DNA of 64,000 nt from Streptomyces sp. AP-93 (GTDB lineage: Bacteria > Actinomycetota > Actinomycetes > Streptomycetales > Streptomycetaceae), in NCBI RefSeq assembly GCF_022808175.1, contig NZ_JALGBX010000017.1:1-64000 (forward strand). The letters run 5' to 3'. The translations under genes and the position numbers were made by a program. The notes under the pieces are model-generated. The model searched no databases. It saw only the letters and a program-made list of their open reading frames with translations, and was not told the DNA's origin. Numbering within the stretch: the first letter of the stretch is position 1; every line of letters begins with the position of its first letter. Below are positions 17,896 through 28,435 of this stretch, piece after piece.

Positions 17896-18821
17896 ACCCT
17901 GTCCGCCACGCGCTGGCCCAGCAGGCCTTGTGGCCGGAAGAGGAGCACGAGGATGAGAAGTACGAACGCCCAGGTGTTACCCCAGGACTGGCCGCCGAGC
18001 TGTTCGAAGCCGGGGATGTCGGCTACGTAGACGGTGGTCAGGGTTTCGGCGAGGCCGAGGACGAGGCCGCCGACCATGGCGCCGTAGATGTTGCCGATGC
18101 CTCCGAGGACGGCGGCGGTGAAGGCCTTGAGGCCGAGGAGGAAGCCCATCTTGAACTGGACTTCGCCGTACTTGAGGCCGTAGGCGACGGCTCCGATGGC
18201 GGCGAAGACGGCTCCGAGCGCGAACGCGGTGGTGATGATGCGGTCGGTGTTGATGCCCATGAGCTTGGCGGTGTCGGGGTCCTGGGCGGTCGCCTGCATG
18301 CCGCGGCCGGTGCGGGTCTTCTTGACGAAGAAGCCGAGGAAGGCCATGGATATGGGGGCTGCGATCAGGAGGAAGACGTCGCCGGTCTGGATGGTGACGC
18401 TGCCGAGGTGGAAGGGTCCGCCGGGGATCTCGGGGAAGATCAGGGAGGATTCCGCTCCGGGGTACCAGGCCCATACCGCCTGCTGGAGGGCGATGGAGAG
18501 GCCGATGGCGGTGATGAGCGGGGCGAGGCGGGGAGCGCTGCGCAGGGGTCGGTAGGCGAAGCGTTCGGCACCGACGGCGATGAGGGTGGCGACGATGATC
18601 GCGCCAATGATCATGAGCGGAAGGGCGATCCACATGGTGGTGCCCCCGGGGAGCATCAGCCAGACGGTGAGCGCTCCGAATCCTCCGGTCATGAAGATCT
18701 CGCCATGCGCGAAGTTGATGAGCTGGACGATGCCATAGACCATCGTGTAGCCGATGGCGACGAGCCCGTACATGGATCCCAGTAGCAGGCCGTTGACCAG
18801 CTGTTGCGGCAGTTCGTGCAC
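17892..18821 (-). CDS. livH: Branched-chain amino acid ABC permease LivH
   Basis: A 309-residue permease with eight or so hydrophobic helices. Family segments are GLLLGSMYGLVAIGYTMVYG, INFAHGEIFM and GRGMQATAQDPDTAKLMGIN. It pairs with LivM to form the channel. GTG 18821 follows GGAGG by 7 bases. It is separated from livK by a hairpin that may reduce read-through, so that the binding protein is made in excess. Confidence 0.95.
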   Translation of the reverse strand: MHELPQQLVNGLLLGSMYGLVAIGYTMVYGIVQLINFAHGEIFMTGGFGALTVWLMLPGGTTMWIALPLMIIGAIIVATLIAVGAERFAYRPLRSAPRLAPLITAIGLSIALQQAVWAWYPGAESSLIFPEIPGGPFHLGSVTIQTGDVFLLIAAPISMAFLGFFVKKTRTGRGMQATAQDPDTAKLMGINTDRIITTAFALGAVFAAIGAVAYGLKYGEVQFKMGFLLGLKAFTAAVLGGIGNIYGAMVGGLVLGLAETLTTVYVADIPGFEQLGGQSWGNTWAFVLLILVLLFRPQGLLGQRVADRV

Positions 18822-18855
18822 CGCAGGTCCTCCGAGTCTTTCGACGGATGTGACT

Positions 18856-18890
18856 CCGCGCGGGGCGCTTTTTGTGCGCGCCCCGCGCGG
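18856..18890 (-). terminator. Attenuating hairpin between livK and livH
   Basis: 13-bp inverted repeat CCGCGCGGGGCGC / GCGCCCCGCGCGG with a 9-base loop containing TTTTT on the top strand. Located between the leftward livK stop and livH start; probably a partial terminator or mRNA-stability hairpin. Confidence 0.65.
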
Positions 18891-18965
18891 CAGGTGGGTG
18901 GTGCTCCCGTGGCCGGCCGTTCGAGCGGACTACCGGCTACGGGTCGGTCGGGTGGTCAGTGGAGG

Positions 18966-20195
18966 TCAGCCGGCGAGGGTGCCGGATTCGACGGACTTCC
19001 ACTCGGTGCCCTCGACCTTGTAGACGGTGAGCTGCTTGTTGGTGGCGTCACCGAACTCGTCGAAGGAGACCTTGCCGGTCACTCCGTCGAAGGAGACGCC
19101 CTGGACGGCGGCGAGGACCTTGGCGCGGGCGTCGGCGGGGAGCTTGCCGTTGTTGGCGTCGACGGCGGCCTTGACGGCCTCGATGATCGCCCAGGCGGAG
19201 TCGTAGGAGTAACCGCCGTAGGCGGCGAAGGGCTCCTTGTATCCGGCCTTGGTGTAGTTGGCGACGAAGTCCTTGGCGGAGGGCAGGCTCTCGACCGGGG
19301 CGCCGACCGAGGTGGCGAGGTCGCCCGCGGACTCGGCGCCGGCGAGCTCGACGTACTTCTTGTCGTAGATGCCGTCACCGCCGACGAGCGGGATCTTGGT
19401 GCCGGAGGCCTTGATCTGCTTGCTGAGCGGGCCGGCCGCCGGGTACTCGCCGCCGTAGTAGACCACGTCGGCGCCGGAGCTCTTGACCTCGGTCACGATC
19501 GCGGAGAAGTCCTTGCTCTCCGGGTCGATGTGGCCTTCGCCGACGACCTGGCCGCCGAGCTTGGTGAACTCGCCCTTGAAGGTGCCGGCGAGGCCCGCGC
19601 CGTAGGTCTTCTTGTCGTCGATCAGGAAGACCTTCTTCTTGCCCGCCTTGTTGAAGAGGTACTGCGCCGCGAACGGGCCCTGGATGGCGTCCGTGGTGGC
19701 GGTGCGGAAGTAGCTCTTGTAGGTGCGGACCTTCTCGCCGGTGGCCCACTTCGGTCCCTGGGAGAGGGACGGGCTGGTGTTGGCCGGGGAGATCTGGGCG
19801 AGCTTGGCGTCGTCGAAGACCTTCTGCATGGACTCCGAGACGGAGGAGTTCAGCGGTCCGACGACACCGAGGACGTCCTTGTCGGCGACGAGCTTGGTGG
19901 CGTTCTGCTGGCCGGACGAGGCCTGGGCCTGGTCGTCGAGGGCCTGGATCTTGAAGGTGACGCCCTTGACGTACTTCTTCTCGTTGGCCGTCTTGGCGGC
20001 GAGGTCGGCGGAGTTCTTGATGCCGAGGCCGAGGGCGGAGAGGTCGCCGGTCAGCGGGGCGTCGACGCCGATGACCACCGTGGTGTCGCCGCTGCCGGCG
20101 TCGTTGGTCTTTTCTCCGCGCGATCCGCAGGCGGTGAGGGTGAGGGCGCCCGCGGCGAGCGCGGCGGTCACGGCAATGAGAGAACGCTGACGCAC
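18966..20195 (-). CDS. livK: Branched-chain amino acid ABC substrate-binding lipoprotein LivK
   Basis: A 409-residue solute receptor. The N-terminus MRQRSLIAVTAALAAGALTL ends in the lipobox LTAC, so the mature protein is membrane-anchored outside the cell. The periplasmic-binding type I fold is visible in VVIGVDAPLTGDLSALGLGI, GVVGPLNSSVSES and YGAGLAGTFKGEFTKLGGQV. GTG 20195 with GGAAAGGA upstream. First gene of the liv operon. Confidence 0.95.
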   Translation of the reverse strand: MRQRSLIAVTAALAAGALTLTACGSRGEKTNDAGSGDTTVVIGVDAPLTGDLSALGLGIKNSADLAAKTANEKKYVKGVTFKIQALDDQAQASSGQQNATKLVADKDVLGVVGPLNSSVSESMQKVFDDAKLAQISPANTSPSLSQGPKWATGEKVRTYKSYFRTATTDAIQGPFAAQYLFNKAGKKKVFLIDDKKTYGAGLAGTFKGEFTKLGGQVVGEGHIDPESKDFSAIVTEVKSSGADVVYYGGEYPAAGPLSKQIKASGTKIPLVGGDGIYDKKYVELAGAESAGDLATSVGAPVESLPSAKDFVANYTKAGYKEPFAAYGGYSYDSAWAIIEAVKAAVDANNGKLPADARAKVLAAVQGVSFDGVTGKVSFDEFGDATNKQLTVYKVEGTEWKSVESGTLAG

Positions 20196-20495
20196 GATCA
20201 GTCCTTTCCTGGCACTGCGTCCCCCGTGGGACGCACCGTGTCGAACGCGGGGAACCGAACTGAAGGAATCCGGCTGGTCGCGGTGACTGGCCGTGACTCT
20301 AAGCGGGTCTTAGGACGTTATGGAGGGCTGAGGCCAATGATGTGACTCTCTTGTTATGCCACGGCGTAATACATAGCGGATCTCTGCGGGTGGAAAGGGG
20401 GAAATCCGGCCGGTTCGTCTTGTCCGCATGCTGAGACTGGTGAGGACCGTTGGGTGGTTTGAGTACTGTCGTGCCAGGACTCTGGGCCCTTTTGG
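20196..20495. other. livK upstream region
   Basis: 300 bases with lower GC than the surroundings and no gene. It must hold the liv operon promoter (leftward) and the 3' end region of the next leftward gene. I found no convincing -10/-35 pair or operator; the short direct repeats TTCG/TCTTGT are not distinctive. Confidence 0.4.
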
Positions 20496-21131
20496 TCATG
20501 ACGGTGCAGGGGTGCTCGCGTCTCGATCTTCGGGACAGGCCCTGGTCAGGGCGGTGGAGAGATCCGTCGCATAACGGTCACCGGGGATGTAGCTGTGATC
20601 CTCTTTCTCAAACCCATTACTTAGGGTTACTTCGAGAAAAGGGAGTCCGGAATTCCGTGCCACATGCACGCAGTCTGTGACCCGAATCCGTACGGCGAGG
20701 TCACGGGCCTCGCCCGGGGCGAGAGTGGCCGGAAGTGGTGGCTGGACCTCGACCTCCAGGGCCCGCGAGGGCTGCGTCAGCCGCTCCAGAGTGATGGCCG
20801 GACCGGACGCGGCGCGCACACGGACGGTGAAGGTGAAGGCCGTGCCGGAGGGGGCCTGCCCGGCCGGACCGGCGTAGGCGAGGGAGAACACCTGCGAGGG
20901 CGCGGGCGGCGTGTACGGGGCGGGGCGCGGCCGGGCCGCGTACAGCGCGGCCCCACCGGCGATCACGGCGGACGCGCAGGTCAGGGCCCCGAGGGCCAGG
21001 ACGGCCCGCCGGTGGCCCTCGTAGGCCTCGCGGACCCTGCGGACGGCCGGGGGCGTACGGGGGGCGGGGCGCGGGCCCTCGTGGGCCTCCGTGCCCTCCC
21101 CGGGCTCGACGGGGCCGATGCCGGCGCTCAC
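20496..21131 (-). CDS. Single-pass membrane protein, extracellular beta-rich domain
   Basis: A 211-residue protein I cannot place in a named family. After a cytosolic N-terminal ~50 residues, RRAVLALGALTCASAVIAGG forms one transmembrane helix. The outer part has Ig-like spacing (FSLAYAGPAG, FTFTVRVRAASGPAITLERL, LAPGEARDLAVRIRVTDC) and an C-terminal Cys pair (TDCVHV, TRACPED). GTG 21131 overlaps the stop of the upstream lipoprotein gene in GTGA, so the two are translationally coupled and probably act together at the cell surface. Confidence 0.7.
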   Translation of the reverse strand: MSAGIGPVEPGEGTEAHEGPRPAPRTPPAVRRVREAYEGHRRAVLALGALTCASAVIAGGAALYAARPRPAPYTPPAPSQVFSLAYAGPAGQAPSGTAFTFTVRVRAASGPAITLERLTQPSRALEVEVQPPLPATLAPGEARDLAVRIRVTDCVHVARNSGLPFLEVTLSNGFEKEDHSYIPGDRYATDLSTALTRACPEDRDASTPAPS

Positions 21132-21592
21132 TGCCAGGGCCCGCCGGTCGGGGCGCCGGAGCGGTAGCGCTCGGCGCAGCGGCGCTCGGCCTCCCGGGCG
21201 GTGAGCTCGCGGGCGGCGGCCGGGCCGTTGGCGGCCTGCTCGGTGCGGGCGTCGGCGAGGACGGCGCGCAGGATCTCGTTCTGGCCGCCGGACAGGCCCA
21301 TGGACTGGTAGTCGAGGCCGACGGCGTCCTGGCCCTCGCCGGCGTCGAGGATCACCCCGGCCCAGTGGGTGATCAGGCGGGTGCACAGCTGCTGGGGCGG
21401 GACGGGCTCCGGTTCGGCCGATGGTTCGGCCGGTGGTTCGGCCGGTGGTGCGGTCGCCGGTGAGGCCGGTGCTCCCGGGGAGGTGGCCGCGGAGGGGGCG
21501 CCGGAGGAGCAGCCGACCAGTGCGGCGGTCAGCAGTGCCGTTGCCGTCACCGCCGCGGCCGAGGCGCGCCGCGGCGCCGGTCCGGATCCCAT
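21128..21592 (-). CDS. Small lipoprotein of unknown function
   Basis: A 154-residue lipoprotein: MGSGPAPRRASAAAVTATAL leads into TAALVGCSSG, a lipobox with Cys around residue 27. A Pro/Glu/Ala repeat linker (PPAEPPAEPSAEPEPVPPQ) precedes a helical domain with QLCTRLITHWAGVIL and ERRCAERYRSG. ATG 21592 is chosen because a TTG further upstream (21628) would be poor. It is coupled to the downstream membrane protein by a 4-base overlap. No named family recognised. Confidence 0.7.
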   Translation of the reverse strand: MGSGPAPRRASAAAVTATALLTAALVGCSSGAPSAATSPGAPASPATAPPAEPPAEPSAEPEPVPPQQLCTRLITHWAGVILDAGEGQDAVGLDYQSMGLSGGQNEILRAVLADARTEQAANGPAAARELTAREAERRCAERYRSGAPTGGPWQ

Positions 21593-21631
21593 GCGGGGCA
21601 CGCTAGACCGGCGCCGCTGTGAGGGCAACGG

Positions 21632-22111
21632 TTAGTTGTTGCCGTCCTGTTGCGGGTTCACGTCGCGCAGCAGGCAGGTGAGGCGGGCCGTGCAGACCCG
21701 GCGGTCCTGGTCGTCGCTGATGACGACCTCGTAGGTGGCGGTGGAGCGGCCCCGGTGCACGGGGGTCGCGACGCCGGTGACCAGGCCGGAGCGGGCGCCG
21801 CGGTGGTGGGTGCAGTTCAGGTCGACGCCGACGGCGACCTTGGTGATGCCGCCGTGCATCATCGCGCCGACGGAGCCGATGGTCTCGGCGAGCACGGCGG
21901 AGGCGCCGCCGTGGAGGAGTCCGTAGGGCTGGGTGTTGCCCTCGACGGGCATGGTGGCGACGACGCGCTCGGCGGAGGCCTCCAGGATGCGGATGTCCAT
22001 CCGCTTGCCGAGGTCGCCCGCCGAGAACAGCGCGGGCAGGTCGATGCCCAGGGCCGTGTACTCGTCGAGGACCTCTTGAGGGAACTTCACCGCGTGCTGC
22101 TGCTCGCCCAT
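21632..22111 (-). CDS. PaaI-type hotdog thioesterase
   Basis: A 159-residue acyl-CoA thioesterase of the PaaI/4HBT family. The signature YGLLHGGASAVLAETIGSVG carries the catalytic acidic residue on the hotdog helix, and the strands VAVGVDLNCTHHRGARSGLV and RSTATYEVVISD follow. It presumably releases CoA from aryl or acyl thioesters. ATG 22111 has GGAG upstream. Confidence 0.88.
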   Translation of the reverse strand: MGEQQHAVKFPQEVLDEYTALGIDLPALFSAGDLGKRMDIRILEASAERVVATMPVEGNTQPYGLLHGGASAVLAETIGSVGAMMHGGITKVAVGVDLNCTHHRGARSGLVTGVATPVHRGRSTATYEVVISDDQDRRVCTARLTCLLRDVNPQQDGNN

Positions 22112-22165
22112 GGGCCGACTCCGTTCGTCAACGCTCGTTAACCATCTTGTCCTCAGGTCGTTCTA

Positions 22166-24454
<2,289 letters not shown>

Positions 24455-24636
24455 GTCGCTCCCCTTTGAGCAGTCTTCTTCGTACGCATCCGATCCTGTC
24501 ACGCTCCGTCCGCGGCGCCGACCCCGGATTTCAACGGCGCTCGCGGCGGCTGGTGCGAGGGGCGCTCCGGCCGGCCTCCTCGACCGGCCGCGCAGCCCGT
24601 CCGGATTTGTCAGTGGCGGCGCCTAGGATCGGGGGC

Positions 24637-27357
24637 GTGGCAGATTCAGCGAAGAAGACCGACCAGCCGACCGCAGCGGACCGCCCCCGCCTGATGCTCA
24701 TGGACGGGCACTCCCTGGCGTACCGGGCGTTCTTCGCGCTGCCCGCGGAGAATTTCACCACCGCGACGGGGCAGCCGACCAACGCCATCTACGGGTTCGC
24801 GTCGATGCTGGCGAACACGCTGCGCGACGAGGCGCCCACGCACTTCGCGGTGGCGTTCGACGTGTCCCGCAAGACGTGGCGCTCGGCGGAGTTCCCCGAG
24901 TACAAGGCGAACCGCTCCAAGACCCCCGACGAGTTCAAGGGGCAGGTGGAGCTGATCGGCGAGCTCCTCGACGCGATGAGCGTGCCGCGCTTCGCGGTCG
25001 ACGGCTTCGAGGCCGACGACGTGATCGCGACGCTCGCCACGCAGGCCGAGGCCCTCGGCTTCGACGTGCTGATCGTCACCGGTGACCGGGACTCCTTCCA
25101 GCTCGTCTCCGAGCACACCACCGTGCTCTACCCGACCAAGGGCGTCTCCGAGCTGACCCGCTTCACCCCCGAGAAGGTCGAGGAGAAGTACGGGCTCACC
25201 CCCCAGCAGTACCCGGACTTCGCGGCGCTGCGCGGCGACCCGTCCGACAACCTCCCCGGCATCCCGGGCGTCGGCGAGAAGACCGCAGCCAAGTGGATCA
25301 CCCAGTTCGGGTCGTTCGCGGAGCTCGTGGAGCGCGCCGAGGAGGTCAAGGGCAAGGCCGGGCAGAACTTCCGCGACCACATGGACGCCGTGAAGCTCAA
25401 CCGGGTCCTGACCGAGATGGTCAAGGACGTCGCCCTGCCCAAGACCCCCGCCGACCTGGCCCGCGCTCCCTACGACCGGACCGCCGTCACCGGTGTCCTG
25501 GACGTACTGGAGATCCGCAACGCCTCCCTGCGCGAGCGGCTGCTCGCCGTCGACCCGGGCGCCGCGGAGGAAGAGGCCCCCGCACCGGCCGCGGCCGCCG
25601 TCGAGCTGGACGGCTCCGTCCTGGGCGCCGGGGAGCTCGCGCCGTGGCTGGCGAGCCACGCGGGCAGCCCGCTCGGCATCTCCACCGTCGACAGCTGGGC
25701 GCTGGGCACCGGCAACGTCTCCGAGATCGCGCTGGCCTCGGCCGGGGGAGCCGCCGCCTGGTTCGAGCCGTCCGCGCTGGACGGGGCCGACGAGCAGGCC
25801 TTCGCCGCCTGGGCCGCCGACGCCGCAAAGCCCAAGGTGGTGCACAACGCCAAGGCCCTCATGCGGGTCTTCCCCGAGCACGGCTGGACCCTGGCCGGGG
25901 TCGCCATGGACACCGCGCTCGCCGCCTACCTGGTCAAGCCGGGCCGCCGCTCCTTCGCGCTGGACGTGCTCTCCCAGGAGTACCTGCACCGGGAGCTGGC
26001 GCCCGCCGCCGCCGACGGGCAGCTCGCCTTCGGAGCCGACGACACCGCCGAGGCCGAAGCCCTGATGGCGCAGGCCCGCGCCGTCCTGGACCTCGGCGAC
26101 GCCTTCGCGGTGAAGCTGCCCGAGGTGGGCGCTGCCGGGCTGCTCCACGACATGGAGCTGCCCACCTCCGAGCTGCTGGCCCGCCTGGAGCGGGCCGGCA
26201 TCGCCGTCGACCGGAGCCACCTGGAGGGCATGGAGCTGCAGTTCGCGGGCGCCGTGCAGCAGGCGGTGAAGGAGGCGCACGCGGCGGTGGGCCACGAGTT
26301 CAACCTCGGCTCGCCCAAGCAGCTCCAGGAGGTCTTCTTCGGCGAGCTGGACCTGCCGAAGACGAAGAAGACCAAGACCGGCTACACCACGGACGCCGAC
26401 GCGCTCGCCTGGCTGGCCACCCAGACCGACCACGACCTGCCCGTGATCATGCTCCGCCACCGGGAGCAGGCCAAGCTGCGCGTCACCGTCGAGGGCCTGG
26501 TCAAGATGATCGCCGCCGACGGCCGGGTGCACACCAGCTTCAGCCAGACCGTCGCCGCGACCGGACGGCTGTCCTCCACCGACCCCAACCTGCAGAACGT
26601 GCCGGTGCGCACCGACGAGGGCCGGGCCATCCGCCGCGGCTTCGTCGTCGGCGAGGGCTACGAATCCCTCATGACCGCGGACTACAGCCAGATCGAGCTG
26701 CGCGTCATGGCCCACCTCTCCGAGGACGAGGGCCTGCTCGAAGCCTTCCAGTCGGGCGAGGACCTGCACACCACCGTCGCCTCCCAGGTGTTCGGCGTCG
26801 AGCGCTCCGAGGTCGACGCCGAGATGCGGCGCAAGATCAAGGCCATGTCCTACGGTCTTGCCTACGGGCTCTCCGCGTTCGGCCTCGCCCAGCAGCTGAA
26901 CATCGAGCCCGGTGAGGCCCGCGGCCTGATGGAGACCTTCTTCGAGCGCTTCGGCGGAGTCCGGGACTACCTGGGCCGCGTCGTCGAGGAGGCCCGCGCC
27001 ACCGGCTACACGGCCACTGTCTTCGGCCGCCGCCGCTACCTCCCGGACCTCAACAGCGACAACCGCCAGCGCCGCGAGGCCGCCGAGCGGATGGCGCTGA
27101 ACGCGCCGATCCAGGGCACCGCCGCCGACATCGTCAAGGTCGCGATGCTGCGCGTGGACAAGGCGATCACCGGGGCCGGGCTGAAATCGCGGATGCTGCT
27201 CCAGGTCCACGACGAAATCGTGCTGGAGATCGCGCCCGGAGAGCGCGAGCAGGTCGAGGAGCTCGTGCGGCGCGAGATGGCCGCCGCCGTCGACCTGCGG
27301 GCCCCGCTGGACGTGTCCGTGGGCGTCGGTCCCGACTGGGAGTCCGCCGCGCACTGA
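24637..27357 (+). CDS. polA: DNA polymerase I
   Basis: A 906-residue polymerase for Okazaki fragment maturation and repair. The N-terminal 5'-nuclease domain shows LMDGHSLAYRAFFAL, DGFEADDVIATLA and VTGDRDSFQLV. The middle domain has lost the DxE of exonuclease motif I (LGISTVDSW in its place), so proofreading is not expected. Polymerase motif A DYSQIELRVMAHL starts at residue 682, motif B RRKIKAMSYGLAYG near 731, and motif C HDEIVLE at 858. GTG 24637 lies 7 bases after TAGGAT (24624-24629), suggesting a leaderless transcript. Confidence 0.97.
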   Translation: MADSAKKTDQPTAADRPRLMLMDGHSLAYRAFFALPAENFTTATGQPTNAIYGFASMLANTLRDEAPTHFAVAFDVSRKTWRSAEFPEYKANRSKTPDEFKGQVELIGELLDAMSVPRFAVDGFEADDVIATLATQAEALGFDVLIVTGDRDSFQLVSEHTTVLYPTKGVSELTRFTPEKVEEKYGLTPQQYPDFAALRGDPSDNLPGIPGVGEKTAAKWITQFGSFAELVERAEEVKGKAGQNFRDHMDAVKLNRVLTEMVKDVALPKTPADLARAPYDRTAVTGVLDVLEIRNASLRERLLAVDPGAAEEEAPAPAAAAVELDGSVLGAGELAPWLASHAGSPLGISTVDSWALGTGNVSEIALASAGGAAAWFEPSALDGADEQAFAAWAADAAKPKVVHNAKALMRVFPEHGWTLAGVAMDTALAAYLVKPGRRSFALDVLSQEYLHRELAPAAADGQLAFGADDTAEAEALMAQARAVLDLGDAFAVKLPEVGAAGLLHDMELPTSELLARLERAGIAVDRSHLEGMELQFAGAVQQAVKEAHAAVGHEFNLGSPKQLQEVFFGELDLPKTKKTKTGYTTDADALAWLATQTDHDLPVIMLRHREQAKLRVTVEGLVKMIAADGRVHTSFSQTVAATGRLSSTDPNLQNVPVRTDEGRAIRRGFVVGEGYESLMTADYSQIELRVMAHLSEDEGLLEAFQSGEDLHTTVASQVFGVERSEVDAEMRRKIKAMSYGLAYGLSAFGLAQQLNIEPGEARGLMETFFERFGGVRDYLGRVVEEARATGYTATVFGRRRYLPDLNSDNRQRREAAERMALNAPIQGTAADIVKVAMLRVDKAITGAGLKSRMLLQVHDEIVLEIAPGEREQVEELVRREMAAAVDLRAPLDVSVGVGPDWESAAH

Positions 27358-27382
27358 CCGCCCGAGCCCGTGGTCCGGGCAG

Positions 27383-27415
27383 CGCCCGTCCCCGCCTACG
27401 CGGTGGGGACGGGCG
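27383..27415. terminator. Bidirectional terminator between polA and DUF4184 gene
   Basis: 11-bp stem CGCCCGTCCCC / GGGGACGGGCG with an 11-base loop, between two convergent genes. The right arm overlaps the last codons of the leftward gene. Confidence 0.8.
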
Positions 27416-28247
27416 TTCTCGTGTCCTCCTCCGTGCGGTCGCGGACCCGCCGGGGGCGCAGGCGCACGAGGACCCCGTACAGCACCAGCCCCACGGCGAG
27501 GCCGCCGCCCGCGCCGAAACAGACGGTCGGGATGATGTCGAGCGGGCTGCGGATCCGGTCGAAGAAGGTGAAGAAGCGCAGCACGCGCAGGGTGACCCCG
27601 ACCGTCACGCAGACGAGCACCAGGGCGAGCGCGCCCCACACCTCGGCCCGGCCGAGCACCGGGACGGACGCGGGGGCCGGCGAGTCCGGCAGCCGGCGCA
27701 GCGCGGTCGCCGTGAACCAGACCAGGAAGCAGGCCGCGAGCGCCGAAGTCCCGTACTGCAGGTACGAGTAGAGGGGCAGCCCGAAGGCGAGCGGCTCGCC
27801 CAGCTCCGGCAGGATGCGCGTCCCGAAGCGGTCGACGTGCGTGAAGGCGTCCCACACCACGTGCGTGAGGGAGCCGATGACCGCCGAGAGGTAGAACCAG
27901 AGGGCCAGCGCGGGCAGTCGGCGCCCGCGCCACTCCTCGCCCCGGACGAAGGCGTGCACCCTGCCCTGCCGCCCGCGGGGCAGGAGTGCGATCAGCGGCT
28001 CGCGCAGCAGCAGCCAGCACGCCGAGAGGACGGCGGTCAGGACCGCGTCGGTGGTCAGGATGCCGGGCAGGGAGTGCGTGAAGGTGCTGTACGGCCCCAG
28101 GCCCGAGACCACCGTGTCGGCGAAGTAGAAGGTGTCCGGAGCGAACGACCCGAGGACCAGGGCCGATCCGACGAGGGGGCCGCGGGCGCGACCGGACCTG
28201 CGGAGGGCCGGAAGCACGGCGGCCGCGTGGCTGAGAGTGAACGGCAT
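27396..28247 (-). CDS. DUF4184 membrane protein
   Basis: A 283-residue integral membrane protein. It opens with MPFTLSHAAAVLPALRRSG, the DUF4184 start, and includes GSFAPDTFYF and STFTHSLPG, plus SLTHVVWDAFTH. The conserved His/Asp residues resemble those of YdjM-type membrane-bound metal-dependent hydrolases. Six or so hydrophobic helices follow. Function is unknown. Confidence 0.85.
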   Translation of the reverse strand: MPFTLSHAAAVLPALRRSGRARGPLVGSALVLGSFAPDTFYFADTVVSGLGPYSTFTHSLPGILTTDAVLTAVLSACWLLLREPLIALLPRGRQGRVHAFVRGEEWRGRRLPALALWFYLSAVIGSLTHVVWDAFTHVDRFGTRILPELGEPLAFGLPLYSYLQYGTSALAACFLVWFTATALRRLPDSPAPASVPVLGRAEVWGALALVLVCVTVGVTLRVLRFFTFFDRIRSPLDIIPTVCFGAGGGLAVGLVLYGVLVRLRPRRVRDRTEEDTRTPVPTA

Positions 28248-28389
28248 GGGACCTTGTCTCGGGGGCTCGGCTCATCGACCGGTGCGGTCCGGTGCGATCG
28301 GGTGCCTCCAGTATCGGTGGCCTGCGGAACTGTTGAGGAAATGAGGAAATCGTGAATTCCCGCCCACGATGCGTGCCCTGTTCAGCGAG

Positions 28390-28419
28390 TTGACGTAGGG
28401 TCACGCGGACGTCTAGGGG
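28390..28419 (+). promoter_or_regulatory. Likely promoter of transglycosylase gene
   Basis: TTGACG (28390-28395) and TAGGGG (28414-28419) with an 18-base spacer, 17 bases before the ATG. A purine-rich ribosome site GGAGGGGGG overlaps the start of the transcript. Confidence 0.45.
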
Positions 28420-28435
28420 GAGGGGGGTCCGGCTC

